This document shows positions 19,238 to 27,463 of a stretch of 64,000 nucleotides of DNA, in pieces (the first letter of the stretch is position 1; the number at the start of each line of letters is the position of its first letter). Below the pieces are notes generated by a model. It was not told the origin of the DNA. It saw only the letters and a program-made list of their open reading frames with translations, and did not search any database. Location of the stretch: positions 1 through 64,000 of the forward strand of contig NZ_JABXYX010000018.1 of the NCBI RefSeq assembly GCF_017982655.1, written 5' to 3'. The translations under genes and the position numbers were made by a program. This DNA is from Brasilonema sp. CT11. GTDB taxonomy: Bacteria; Cyanobacteriota; Cyanobacteriia; Cyanobacteriales; Nostocaceae.

Positions 19238-19718
19238 AAGTCATTTAAAATTCCAAAATTATGGTTAATAGAAAATTAGGAACTAGAGAATTTACTCAAT
19301 ACCTAACCTCTTTTTCATTCTTTATGGTGTACGTACTTTACAATGATTCTTTGACTAGAAATTTGCTCATTAAGGTTAAGCTTTCTCGCTTTTTTATTAA
19401 GAAAAGGTTATCCACATGTTTTGCTAGAACTCTTGCTAACATTTTGGAGTATACGATTCCTTTGCAGATTTTTGTTCAGCTAGGTACACTTTACATTCCT
19501 TCTTCCCTGTTCCTCCCCCTACTTTGTTAGTTCACCCTTCGGGTTCGCCAGTCGCCTGCGGAGGGAAACCCTCCCGCAGCGCTGGACTCACCAAATCAAA
19601 CCGGATTCCTATATCTTTTTAATATTTTGATGTGATGATGTAGGAGAAGAGAGGAAAAAACATTCTCTCATCTCCTACTGCTTGTAGTCTTTAATCACTG
19701 AAAAATACTTTCCTCTAT
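19238..19718. other. Intergenic region without a credible gene
   Basis: A 480-base divergent spacer between the MgtC-like and DUF2252 genes. A frame at 19261-19530 has poor composition and no recognisable motif. The second half contains a near-palindromic repeat at 19548-19585. Promoters for both flanking genes must lie here, but no operator was recognised. Confidence 0.5.
19548..19585. repeat. Near-palindromic G+C-rich repeat with AAA loop
   Basis: The arms CCAGTCGCCTGCGGAGGG and CCCTCCCGCAGCGCTGG pair almost throughout around an AAA loop. Much more G+C-rich than its surroundings, it resembles the REP-like interspersed hairpins of Nostocales genomes. Copy number in this genome is unknown. 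Confidence 0.65.
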
Positions 19719-21104
19719 ATGACTACTACACCACCTATTAAATCAGCAGAACTTACTCCCAATAATCAGCTAACCGTAGCACAGCGAGTGGAAGCAGGCA
19801 AAGCATTACGTCAAGTTGTTTCTCGAAGTACCCACCGCGAATGGCATCCTACAGATCGTCCAGATCCAATTGAAATACTCGAAGTATCAAATCAGGGACG
19901 CATACCAGAGTTAATCCCCATCCGTTACGATCGCATGTTGCAATCAACCTTTGCTTTTCTACGGGGAAGTGCAATTATTATGGCGGCTGACTTGGCAACT
20001 ACTCCCACAACGGAAATCCACGTACAAGCATGTGGAGATTGTCACTTACTAAACTTCGGTGGATTTGCCACACCAGAACGAAATCTCATCTTTGACTTGA
20101 ATGACTTTGACGAAACCTTAAGCGCACCTTGGGAATGGGATGTAAAACGCTTAGTGACAAGTATTATTGTTGCGGGGAAAGATATCCGTCTGACTGACAA
20201 AGACTGCTATGATGCTGCCGAAGCAGCAGTCCGTGCCTATCGCCTGTCCATTCGGGACTATGGGCAGATGGGGACTTTAGCGGTGTGGTATGCGCGACTG
20301 GATGCTAATATCCTGGTGGAACACGCGCCTGATGAGGAAACTCGTAAATATTGGGAGGAAATGGCAAATAAAGCCTTTACCCGCACAATGCAGCAGACAT
20401 TTTTGCAGCTGACAGAGGAGGTGAATGGACAACGGCGGTTTATTGATCAACCACCGCAGTTATATCATCTACCACAACAGGAACAGTATTTCGAGGAAGT
20501 AGGGGTGTTATTTGAACAATATCGTGACACTCTGCAAAGCGATCGCCAGTTTTTACTAGATCGCTACCATCTAGTAGATGTAGCCATGAAGGTGGTTGGC
20601 GTTGGCAGTGTCGGTACTCACTGCGGAGTTGCACTGCTGCTAAGTAACGATAATGATCCTTTGCTGCTGCAATTTAAAGAAGCCTGTCCCTCAGTACTAG
20701 AACCATACGTAAGTAAAAATCCTTACTCCCACAACGGACAGCGCATAGTCAATGGTCAGCGCCTCATGCAGGCAGCTAGTGATATTTTCTTGGGTTGGAC
20801 AAGTAACAGTCGCGGACAAGATTTCTATTTTCGGCAATTAAAAGACATGAAAACCTCAATAAAACTCAAGGGAATGTCTGGCAGGGGTTTGGAAGATTAC
20901 GCCGAAATTTGCGGTTGTGCCTTAGCCCGCGCCCATGCTCGTTCCGGCGATTCTGTTGTTATCAGTAGCTACTTGGGCAAAAGTGATACTTTTGACTCTG
21001 CTGTAGCAGACTTTGCTGTTACCTACGCCCATCAAGTTGAGCAAGATCATCAAGCCCTCGTAGCAGCAGTCAAATCCGGTAGGATTGTCGCCTCTTCAGG
21101 TTAA
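19719..21104 (+). CDS. DUF2252 family protein
   Basis: A 461-residue DUF2252 protein, a family distantly like protein kinases in fold and of unknown function. Family landmarks include FAFLRGSAIIMAADLA, CGDCHLLNFGGFATPERN, FDLNDFDETLSAPWEWDVKR and VGVGSVGTHCGVALLL. The GDCHLLNFG and FDLNDFDE blocks resemble the catalytic HxxN and metal-binding D of phosphotransferases, which suggests an unidentified kinase-like activity. No signal peptide or membrane segment. It stands alone on the plus strand and carries no neighbours that hint at function. Confidence 0.9.
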   Translation: MTTTPPIKSAELTPNNQLTVAQRVEAGKALRQVVSRSTHREWHPTDRPDPIEILEVSNQGRIPELIPIRYDRMLQSTFAFLRGSAIIMAADLATTPTTEIHVQACGDCHLLNFGGFATPERNLIFDLNDFDETLSAPWEWDVKRLVTSIIVAGKDIRLTDKDCYDAAEAAVRAYRLSIRDYGQMGTLAVWYARLDANILVEHAPDEETRKYWEEMANKAFTRTMQQTFLQLTEEVNGQRRFIDQPPQLYHLPQQEQYFEEVGVLFEQYRDTLQSDRQFLLDRYHLVDVAMKVVGVGSVGTHCGVALLLSNDNDPLLLQFKEACPSVLEPYVSKNPYSHNGQRIVNGQRLMQAASDIFLGWTSNSRGQDFYFRQLKDMKTSIKLKGMSGRGLEDYAEICGCALARAHARSGDSVVISSYLGKSDTFDSAVADFAVTYAHQVEQDHQALVAAVKSGRIVASSG

Positions 21105-21295
21105 GCAGAATTAGCCCTGAGTTTATACCGCAATGTGGAAAATGAACTCTACTCTTTGCTCATACATTTAGTATTGAGAATATGATGTGACTAATTTTTG
21201 CTTATCCTAATAATCGGAGTATCTCCCAACACCCTAAGTACCAATATCAATGACAAGCCACTGCACGTCTGTGTCAAGAAAATATTTCCTGTTTT

Positions 21296-22654
21296 TCAGG
21301 ATGCTTCTCTACTCTCTGCAGGCACTGATTCTGGTAGATAAAGCCGTTCTTCGCTAGCATCGTACTCAAACAGTTCTGCATAGCGCCCCCAGTCAACTGC
21401 AGTAGCAAATTGTCTCTCTGCTTCTGCGTGCGGAAAATGTTCATCTAGTAAATCTAGAAAGAAATCTCCTCCCATCGACCCATTTTGTTTTTCTCGCAGC
21501 GTCTGTAGTATACTAACTAACATGGGCACACGTTGCAGTACTTGCTGCCTAAACAAGTCTTTACTTCGCAAAATCGTTGTAGTGGCAAAGTCGCGCCCGA
21601 TTTCGGTGAGTTGAACATCCCCTTGTGTAACATCTGCGAAGCCCAGCATCACAGTACCATCAAGAATTGGCAGGAGATCATCCACTTCCAGCTGAATTCG
21701 TTCTGCCAGCCTAAAAATATCTTCCTTGCCTTCTGGTTTCTCTACAATCAATTCCAATAAACCACTGATCCCACCCACTCGTACATGCGGTAGCGACTGG
21801 GCATAAGGTGATTTAGATGCTTGTGCGGTTGTGGGGGCTGCCACTGCGACTTCCCCAGTCACTTCAACTTCTGGGTTGGTCATCGCAGTGTAGATATAGT
21901 CTACCAACGCTTTGAAGCGAACGTTTGCGCGATCGTGAGGACGCGGCAAATCAATAACAACTTCACCACGAACGCGCCCTGGATTCGATCCCAGGATAAT
22001 CACTCGATCCGCCAGAAACACAGCTTCCTCAATGTTATGGGTGACAATCAAAATACTTTTGGATGGAAAGGTGCCAGCATTCCACAAGTCGTCGATTTCA
22101 CCCCGTAAGTTCTCAGATGTTAGAACATCCAGCGCACTGAATGGCTCATCCATAAACAGCACTTGCGGTTCCAGAACAAATGCCCGTGCAAAGCCAACCC
22201 GTTGCTTCATACCACCGGACAACTCTTTAGGATAGGCGCTTTCAAAACCATCCAAACCTACCAAGTCAATTGCTTTGAGGGCTTGTTGCCTTCGCTGAGA
22301 TCGAGCAACTCCCTGCGCTTGTAGTCCCAACTCCACATTTTGTTGGACTGTCAACCAAGGTAGCAACGCAAAGCTTTGAAACACCATTGCTACATCTTTG
22401 TTCGCTTGTTGCAGACGTTTACCACTGCTAATAACCTGTCCTTCACTTGGTGGAATCAAGCCTGCCATGATCCGCAACAAGGTGCTTTTGCCACTACCAC
22501 TGCGTCCCAGCAATGCTACAACTTCACCTGTATGAACTGTCAAGTTGACATTACGGAGAACCGTAAACTCTCCTTTGCCGTCTGGCAGAGGAAAACTCTT
22601 ATTAACCTGCTCGACGGCAATCAATACCTCATGAGTTGCTTGCGTAGTTGTCAT
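21296..22654 (-). CDS. ABC transporter ATP-binding protein, nitrate/sulfonate/taurine type, with C-terminal AAA-associated domain
   Basis: A 452-residue importer ATPase. Residues 1-250 form the nucleotide-binding domain: Walker A LLGRSGSGKSTLL, signature LSGGMKQRVGFARA, Walker B VLFMDEPFSALD. After a short linker, residues about 290-440 form the AAA-associated domain seen in this transporter subgroup, perhaps regulatory. A longer frame starts at 22714 but would overlap the permease; ATG 22654 follows the strong ribosome site AAGGAG by a few bases and is preferred. It forms an operon with the double permease just upstream. No binding protein gene is nearby, so the substrate cannot be named. 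Confidence 0.9.
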   Translation of the reverse strand: MTTTQATHEVLIAVEQVNKSFPLPDGKGEFTVLRNVNLTVHTGEVVALLGRSGSGKSTLLRIMAGLIPPSEGQVISSGKRLQQANKDVAMVFQSFALLPWLTVQQNVELGLQAQGVARSQRRQQALKAIDLVGLDGFESAYPKELSGGMKQRVGFARAFVLEPQVLFMDEPFSALDVLTSENLRGEIDDLWNAGTFPSKSILIVTHNIEEAVFLADRVIILGSNPGRVRGEVVIDLPRPHDRANVRFKALVDYIYTAMTNPEVEVTGEVAVAAPTTAQASKSPYAQSLPHVRVGGISGLLELIVEKPEGKEDIFRLAERIQLEVDDLLPILDGTVMLGFADVTQGDVQLTEIGRDFATTTILRSKDLFRQQVLQRVPMLVSILQTLREKQNGSMGGDFFLDLLDEHFPHAEAERQFATAVDWGRYAELFEYDASEERLYLPESVPAESREAS

Positions 22655-22668
22655 GCTTGCACTCCTTC

Positions 22669-24402
22669 CTACAGATGATATTTTGTTTCCGCCACTTGAT
22701 ACAGTCGTCGCCACAAGACTCGGTTCAGTCCAACCACATACAGACTCATCATTCCAATCCCCAAGGTAATGCGGGGCCAGTCACCCACTTCAGTCGCCTT
22801 GGCGATGTATGCTCCTAACCCACTTGCAGCAAGCGTGGTCTGTCCCCAAGCGACAACTTCAGCAACGATACTGGCGTTCCACGCCCCACCACTGGCAGTA
22901 ATGCCGCCTGTAACCCAAGCGGAGAAAATGCCAGGGATGATTAACTTGCGCCACAACCGCCAGCCACGCAAACCAACATCCGTTGCCATTTCGCGCAGGT
23001 CAGTTGGAATGCTCATAGCTCCAGCAATGGAGTTAAACAGGATGTACCATTGGGAACCTAGAGACATCAAGAAAATACTACCCCAATCGATGCTGACGTG
23101 AGCACGAATGAAGAAGAGAGTCGCGAAAGGAAAAATGAAATTTGCTGGGAAGGATGCTAAGAATTGTACCACAGGCTGCAACAGGCGTGATAGTCGCGGA
23201 TTAAACCCGATCGCCACACCAATAGGCGTCCAGATCAGCGTTGCTACTACTAGTAGCACCAGTACACGTCCCAAGGTCAGTAACCCTAGCACAAAAGTCT
23301 TGAACACCTCACCCAATCCCACTGTTGTGAGAATAAAGTGCAACCCAGCAACCAGCAATCCGCCAATCACGATGAGTAAAATAAAGTTGTAGAGGCGATC
23401 GCTCACCACTCGCTGATTCTCACTTACAGGATGCGGCGGACGTTGTGGGGTTAGTGATGATAGTAGGCGGTTGATAGTTTCACCCACCGGAGTGAACGCC
23501 CGTCTCATTAAACGTGGAAGCCGCGCGGCTTTGAGCAAATCGAACACCCAGGAGTTGGGAGCCTCTGCAGCCGAACTCTGTTCTAAGCGGAACTTATCAG
23601 CCCAGGCAATCAGCGGTCGCCAGAACAGTTGGTCTACCAGTAAAATAACCACGGCGATCGTTAGGAATGCCCAACCTAAAGCAGGCAAATCCTGAGCGGT
23701 GACTGCTGCTGCTACGTAAGAACCAAGTCCGGGTAACGTATACTTCTGGTTAAGTACACTAATAGCTTCACTAGCTGCGACAAAAAACCAGCCGCCTCCA
23801 AAACTCATCATTGCGTTCCAGATGAGCCCAATCATCGCGCTTGGCACTTCCAGCTTTGTAAACCGCTGCCAGGCCGAAAGCCGATAAAGCCTTGCTGCCT
23901 CATCTAATTCGCTTGGTACCATTCTCAGCGACTGGTAGAACGAAAAGGTCATATTCCAGACCTGACTTGTAAAAATGGCAAAAATTGACGCTGCTTCTAA
24001 TCCCAGTAAACTCCCAGGGAATAGAGCAATAAAGCCTGTCACCGTAATCGACAAAAAGCCCAGTACCGGTACTGACTGTAAAATGTCGAGGAGTGGGATC
24101 AAGACTTGTTCAGCACGACGGCTTTTGGCAGCAACATAGCTATAGATTAAAGTAAACAATGTTGAGCAAAACAGCGCGATAAACATCCGCAGAGTTGAGC
24201 GTGCAGCGTAGTATGGCAGATGAAGCGGGTTGAGGCTAACATCTGGCACCACATCCGGCGGTACAAAACTCACTAAAGTACCAGCACCGACACGTGCGAT
24301 TAGCCCTAATAACACCAATGTGCCAAAAATCAGGGCAATATCAGCTAGACCGAACGGGAAGCGTCGAAGCGCTTCTGGGGATGGGAAGGTCCGCCTCAGC
24401 AT
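22669..24402 (-). CDS. ABC transporter permease, two fused BPD-type domains
   Basis: A 577-residue membrane protein made of two permease halves. Each has about six membrane helices and an EAA-type coupling loop: PSELDEAARLYRLSAWQRF with FTKLEVPSA in the first half and PTDLREMATDVGLRGWRLW with RKLIIPGIF in the second. Two different halves in one chain mean that one polypeptide supplies the whole channel. Its stop is 14 bases before the ATPase start, so the two are translated together. The family moves nitrate, sulfonates or taurine in relatives; the substrate here is unknown. Confidence 0.9.
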   Translation of the reverse strand: MLRRTFPSPEALRRFPFGLADIALIFGTLVLLGLIARVGAGTLVSFVPPDVVPDVSLNPLHLPYYAARSTLRMFIALFCSTLFTLIYSYVAAKSRRAEQVLIPLLDILQSVPVLGFLSITVTGFIALFPGSLLGLEAASIFAIFTSQVWNMTFSFYQSLRMVPSELDEAARLYRLSAWQRFTKLEVPSAMIGLIWNAMMSFGGGWFFVAASEAISVLNQKYTLPGLGSYVAAAVTAQDLPALGWAFLTIAVVILLVDQLFWRPLIAWADKFRLEQSSAAEAPNSWVFDLLKAARLPRLMRRAFTPVGETINRLLSSLTPQRPPHPVSENQRVVSDRLYNFILLIVIGGLLVAGLHFILTTVGLGEVFKTFVLGLLTLGRVLVLLVVATLIWTPIGVAIGFNPRLSRLLQPVVQFLASFPANFIFPFATLFFIRAHVSIDWGSIFLMSLGSQWYILFNSIAGAMSIPTDLREMATDVGLRGWRLWRKLIIPGIFSAWVTGGITASGGAWNASIVAEVVAWGQTTLAASGLGAYIAKATEVGDWPRITLGIGMMSLYVVGLNRVLWRRLYQVAETKYHL

Positions 24403-24483
24403 AGGTTATGGAAGTTTTCCCCATATGGTAGACAGTATTATTTAAGCATCAAAGTTATACTTTTGTATCGTGCCATAAAGCAG

Positions 24484-24530
24484 AAGGCAGAAAGTAGAAG
24501 TTGTGCCTTTTGCCTTCTACCTTCTGCCTT
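24484..24530. repeat. Inverted repeat of purine/pyrimidine-rich text repeat
   Basis: Arms AAGGCAGAAAGTAGAAG (24484-24500) and CTTCTACCTTCTGCCTT (24514-24530) match at 16 of 17 positions around a 13-base loop. It lies just after the GH65 gene and may serve as its terminator, but the low-complexity units are of a kind widespread between genes in filamentous cyanobacteria. Confidence 0.55.
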
Positions 24531-24557
24531 GTATATAATTTGCTTTTGTTCGTCGTT

Positions 24558-27434
24558 TTACTGATCGTTGCTCAATTTGTCCCGTAATTCCGTCCAATGA
24601 ACACCCGCGAGATTAGGTAACACAACGTGTGCTGCTCCCACTCGTTCACTAGGACCAAGTCCTACAGCATACATTCCGGCGGCAAGCGCAGCCTCAATAC
24701 CTGCTGCAGCATCTTCGACAACGACACATTGCTCAGGTTTGAGTCCTAACTGTTGGGCAGCAAAGAGAAATAAGTCTGGTGCTGGCTTGGGTTGCTGCAC
24801 GCTGTAACCGTCAGCAACCACATCAAAGCGATCAGCAATACCCAGTTTTTCGAGTACCGTTTGAGCATTTTTGCTTGCAGAACCAAGGGCTATCTTAATC
24901 CCAGCTTGCTTCAACTCATCCAACAATGCAATTGTTCCTGGCAATAAATCTGCCGGCGTCATTGTCTGGATAAAGTCCACATAGTAGCGGTTCTTGCGAT
25001 CCATCATCTCCTGGAGTTGTTTTTCTGAGTACTGCTTTTTACCAACTATCTTCAGCAGTGACTCGCGACGAGAAACACCCCGCAGGTCTTCATTTGCTTC
25101 GCGGTTAAAGGGTAATCCCTCTTCATCCGCCAGCTTTTGCCAGCCTAAGTAATGGTATTCTGCTGTATCTGTAAGAACACCATCCAAATCGAAAATAACT
25201 CCTCGGATATCTGGAAGTGTCATAGTATCTTGTGGTGTAGGACGTAAGTCGATTTCGTGCCACTCGCCACGCCAATGAAGCTTGAACTTCAGACGTTTCC
25301 ACCCCGGTGGTAATTGTGGCGTTGCTGTTGGTTGATGTTCTGCAAATTGGACTCCGCCAAACCCCAAAATCACAGCTTGCCAAACACCACCAGCACTAGC
25401 ACCATGAATTCCTTCGTGAGCATTGCCACGAACATCTTCAATATCTACTAATGCAGCTTGCATAAACAGTTCATAAGCCTCTTTGGATTTGCCCAAATCC
25501 GAGGCTAAAATGGCATGAATGGCGGGTCCTAGAGACGAACCATAAGTGATGTCTGTACGGGGTGCGTAGTAGTCCCAGTTTTTCGAGAGCGTTTCTTGGG
25601 TGTAGGGAAATTCCTGTGATTGGCGCATTAAGTACAAAAGCATTAACACATCTGGCTGTTTGAGTACCTGCCGCTTATTTGTTTCCTCAATACTCAAAAT
25701 CATTTGTATTGAGCGGTTACGTGGTTCGTACTCAGCCAAGTCGATATCTTCTAATTTAAAGAACCCCTCGGACTGCTCGACAAGTCCTGTCGATGGATCG
25801 TAGGGAATCCATATATTATTGATAATGTCTTGCCAACGAGAAATCCGTCCTGCACTCAGCTGTAGTTTTTGTTGGAGTGTGTTAAACCTGTCAGGGTAAG
25901 TATGACGCAACCAGTCATAGACAAAGAGCGCTTTCTCCAAATGCCATTGCACCATCCGGTTTGTAAAAGCGTTGTTGTCTGCAATCTCGTGGTACTCATC
26001 CGCTCCAATCACCCCGCGAATTTCATACCGTTCGTGCTTGGTGTTATACTCAACGCGACTCCCCCAGAAAACAGCAGTATCGAGAAGAATTTCTGCACCG
26101 CAGTCGCGCATCCACTCATCGTTGTCAGTCGCTTTCCAATAGTACCAAACGGCATAAGCAATATCAGCACTAATGTGGATTTCGCGATCGCGACACCAAA
26201 TCCGTATGTCTTCTCCGTAAAAATCGTTAGGAGGCAACCAACGTGGTGTCACTTCATCACCAGTTTCTGCACTTTCCCAAGCATACATTGCCCCTTTATA
26301 CCCGTAATGAGATGCCTTGCGTCTGGCACCATTTAACGTCAGGTAGCGGTAAGTGAGCAAGTTACGAGCAAGTTTCGGTTGAGTGTAAATGAAAAAGGGC
26401 AAGATAAAAATTTCCGTATCCCAAAACACATGACCGCGATAGCCAAAGCCTGAAAGTGTTTTGGCTGGGACACTTACCTTCTCATCATGCTCTGGGGCTG
26501 AGATCAGCAATTGAAAGATATTGTACCGGACGGCAAGTTGAGCTTTGGTATCTCCTTCAATCAAGATGTCGCTTTTATCCCAAGCCTCAGCCCATGCTTG
26601 TACATGGGCATCTACCAACGCTTCATAGTTTGGGAGTTGAGCAAGCTTTTCATTAGCTTCAATGACCGGGTTATCCACATCTCGTGACGTGAAAACTGTG
26701 ACAAACTTATCCACAGTAACCGTTTGTCCTAAAGAAGCTTGGAATACCGTGCTCAAAGTCGGATAACCTGGAGGACTACTGACTTGTACTGGCGCATCGG
26801 CTCCTGATACCGTCATTCCAACAGCCATCCCCAAGTTAATCCGGGTGTTGCGAGTCTGGAGTTGCAACCAGGCTCCTCGGTTGGTTTTGCCTTGGTCTAT
26901 CAATTCCCAATGGTTGAAACCTTGATTTTCAGGATAGCCATTAATGCTACCTTGAATTTCAATCAACCCGTCAAAATCTACTGGCGTTAACTGACAGCGT
27001 AGCCCTAAAACATGTTCATCTGCTTGACTTGCAAAGCGTTCAAAGCAGAGATCTATTGTCTTTCCGCCAGGACTGCGCCAACGTACTTTACGCCTAAGGA
27101 TACCACGAAGGAGGTCAAGCTGTCGCTCATAGCTCAATATCTCGCCGCGTTCGGTACGGAAGCGATCGCCATCGACTGTGACAATCAATGGTAACCAGTC
27201 GGGACAGTTAGCAAGTTCGGTGTAGACAAGAGGAACATTATCATAAACCCCATGAATGAAGGTTGCTGGTACTGCACGAGTAGAGCCTTCCTCAAAACTT
27301 CCCCGCGTTCCCAGATAACCGTTGCCAATAGTGAAAACAGTTTCTCTGTGCTGAATCTGGTTCGGCTTAAGCTGGGTTTCGACAAGTGTCCAATCTGTAT
27401 AAGTAAAGTCGTGGGAATTATCTGTTTTATCCAT
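24558..27434 (-). CDS. GH65 disaccharide phosphorylase fused to beta-phosphoglucomutase
   Basis: A 958-residue fusion. Residues 1-730 are glycoside hydrolase family 65 (maltose, trehalose, kojibiose or nigerose phosphorylases): an N-terminal sandwich, then the (alpha/alpha)6 barrel with FWDTEIFILPFF and the catalytic acid E480 in GADEYHE. Residues about 743-950 are a HAD-family beta-phosphoglucomutase with the phosphorylated nucleophile D749 in FDLDGVLTDTA, acid/base D751, and VVEDAAAGIEAA. Phosphorolysis would release beta-glucose 1-phosphate, which the second domain turns into glucose 6-phosphate inside the same protein. The disaccharide cannot be told from sequence by eye. It follows susA by 29 bases in one probable operon, linking it to sucrose and glucose storage. 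Confidence 0.9.
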   Translation of the reverse strand: MDKTDNSHDFTYTDWTLVETQLKPNQIQHRETVFTIGNGYLGTRGSFEEGSTRAVPATFIHGVYDNVPLVYTELANCPDWLPLIVTVDGDRFRTERGEILSYERQLDLLRGILRRKVRWRSPGGKTIDLCFERFASQADEHVLGLRCQLTPVDFDGLIEIQGSINGYPENQGFNHWELIDQGKTNRGAWLQLQTRNTRINLGMAVGMTVSGADAPVQVSSPPGYPTLSTVFQASLGQTVTVDKFVTVFTSRDVDNPVIEANEKLAQLPNYEALVDAHVQAWAEAWDKSDILIEGDTKAQLAVRYNIFQLLISAPEHDEKVSVPAKTLSGFGYRGHVFWDTEIFILPFFIYTQPKLARNLLTYRYLTLNGARRKASHYGYKGAMYAWESAETGDEVTPRWLPPNDFYGEDIRIWCRDREIHISADIAYAVWYYWKATDNDEWMRDCGAEILLDTAVFWGSRVEYNTKHERYEIRGVIGADEYHEIADNNAFTNRMVQWHLEKALFVYDWLRHTYPDRFNTLQQKLQLSAGRISRWQDIINNIWIPYDPSTGLVEQSEGFFKLEDIDLAEYEPRNRSIQMILSIEETNKRQVLKQPDVLMLLYLMRQSQEFPYTQETLSKNWDYYAPRTDITYGSSLGPAIHAILASDLGKSKEAYELFMQAALVDIEDVRGNAHEGIHGASAGGVWQAVILGFGGVQFAEHQPTATPQLPPGWKRLKFKLHWRGEWHEIDLRPTPQDTMTLPDIRGVIFDLDGVLTDTAEYHYLGWQKLADEEGLPFNREANEDLRGVSRRESLLKIVGKKQYSEKQLQEMMDRKNRYYVDFIQTMTPADLLPGTIALLDELKQAGIKIALGSASKNAQTVLEKLGIADRFDVVADGYSVQQPKPAPDLFLFAAQQLGLKPEQCVVVEDAAAGIEAALAAGMYAVGLGPSERVGAAHVVLPNLAGVHWTELRDKLSNDQ

Positions 27435-27463
27435 GGCAAACCGGGGGTTTTTGAGATCAGATG

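Noticed and set aside
19261-19530. 89-residue open frame
   Set aside because: Unusual composition, no family match, no ribosome site, and it lies in a repeat-bearing divergent spacer.
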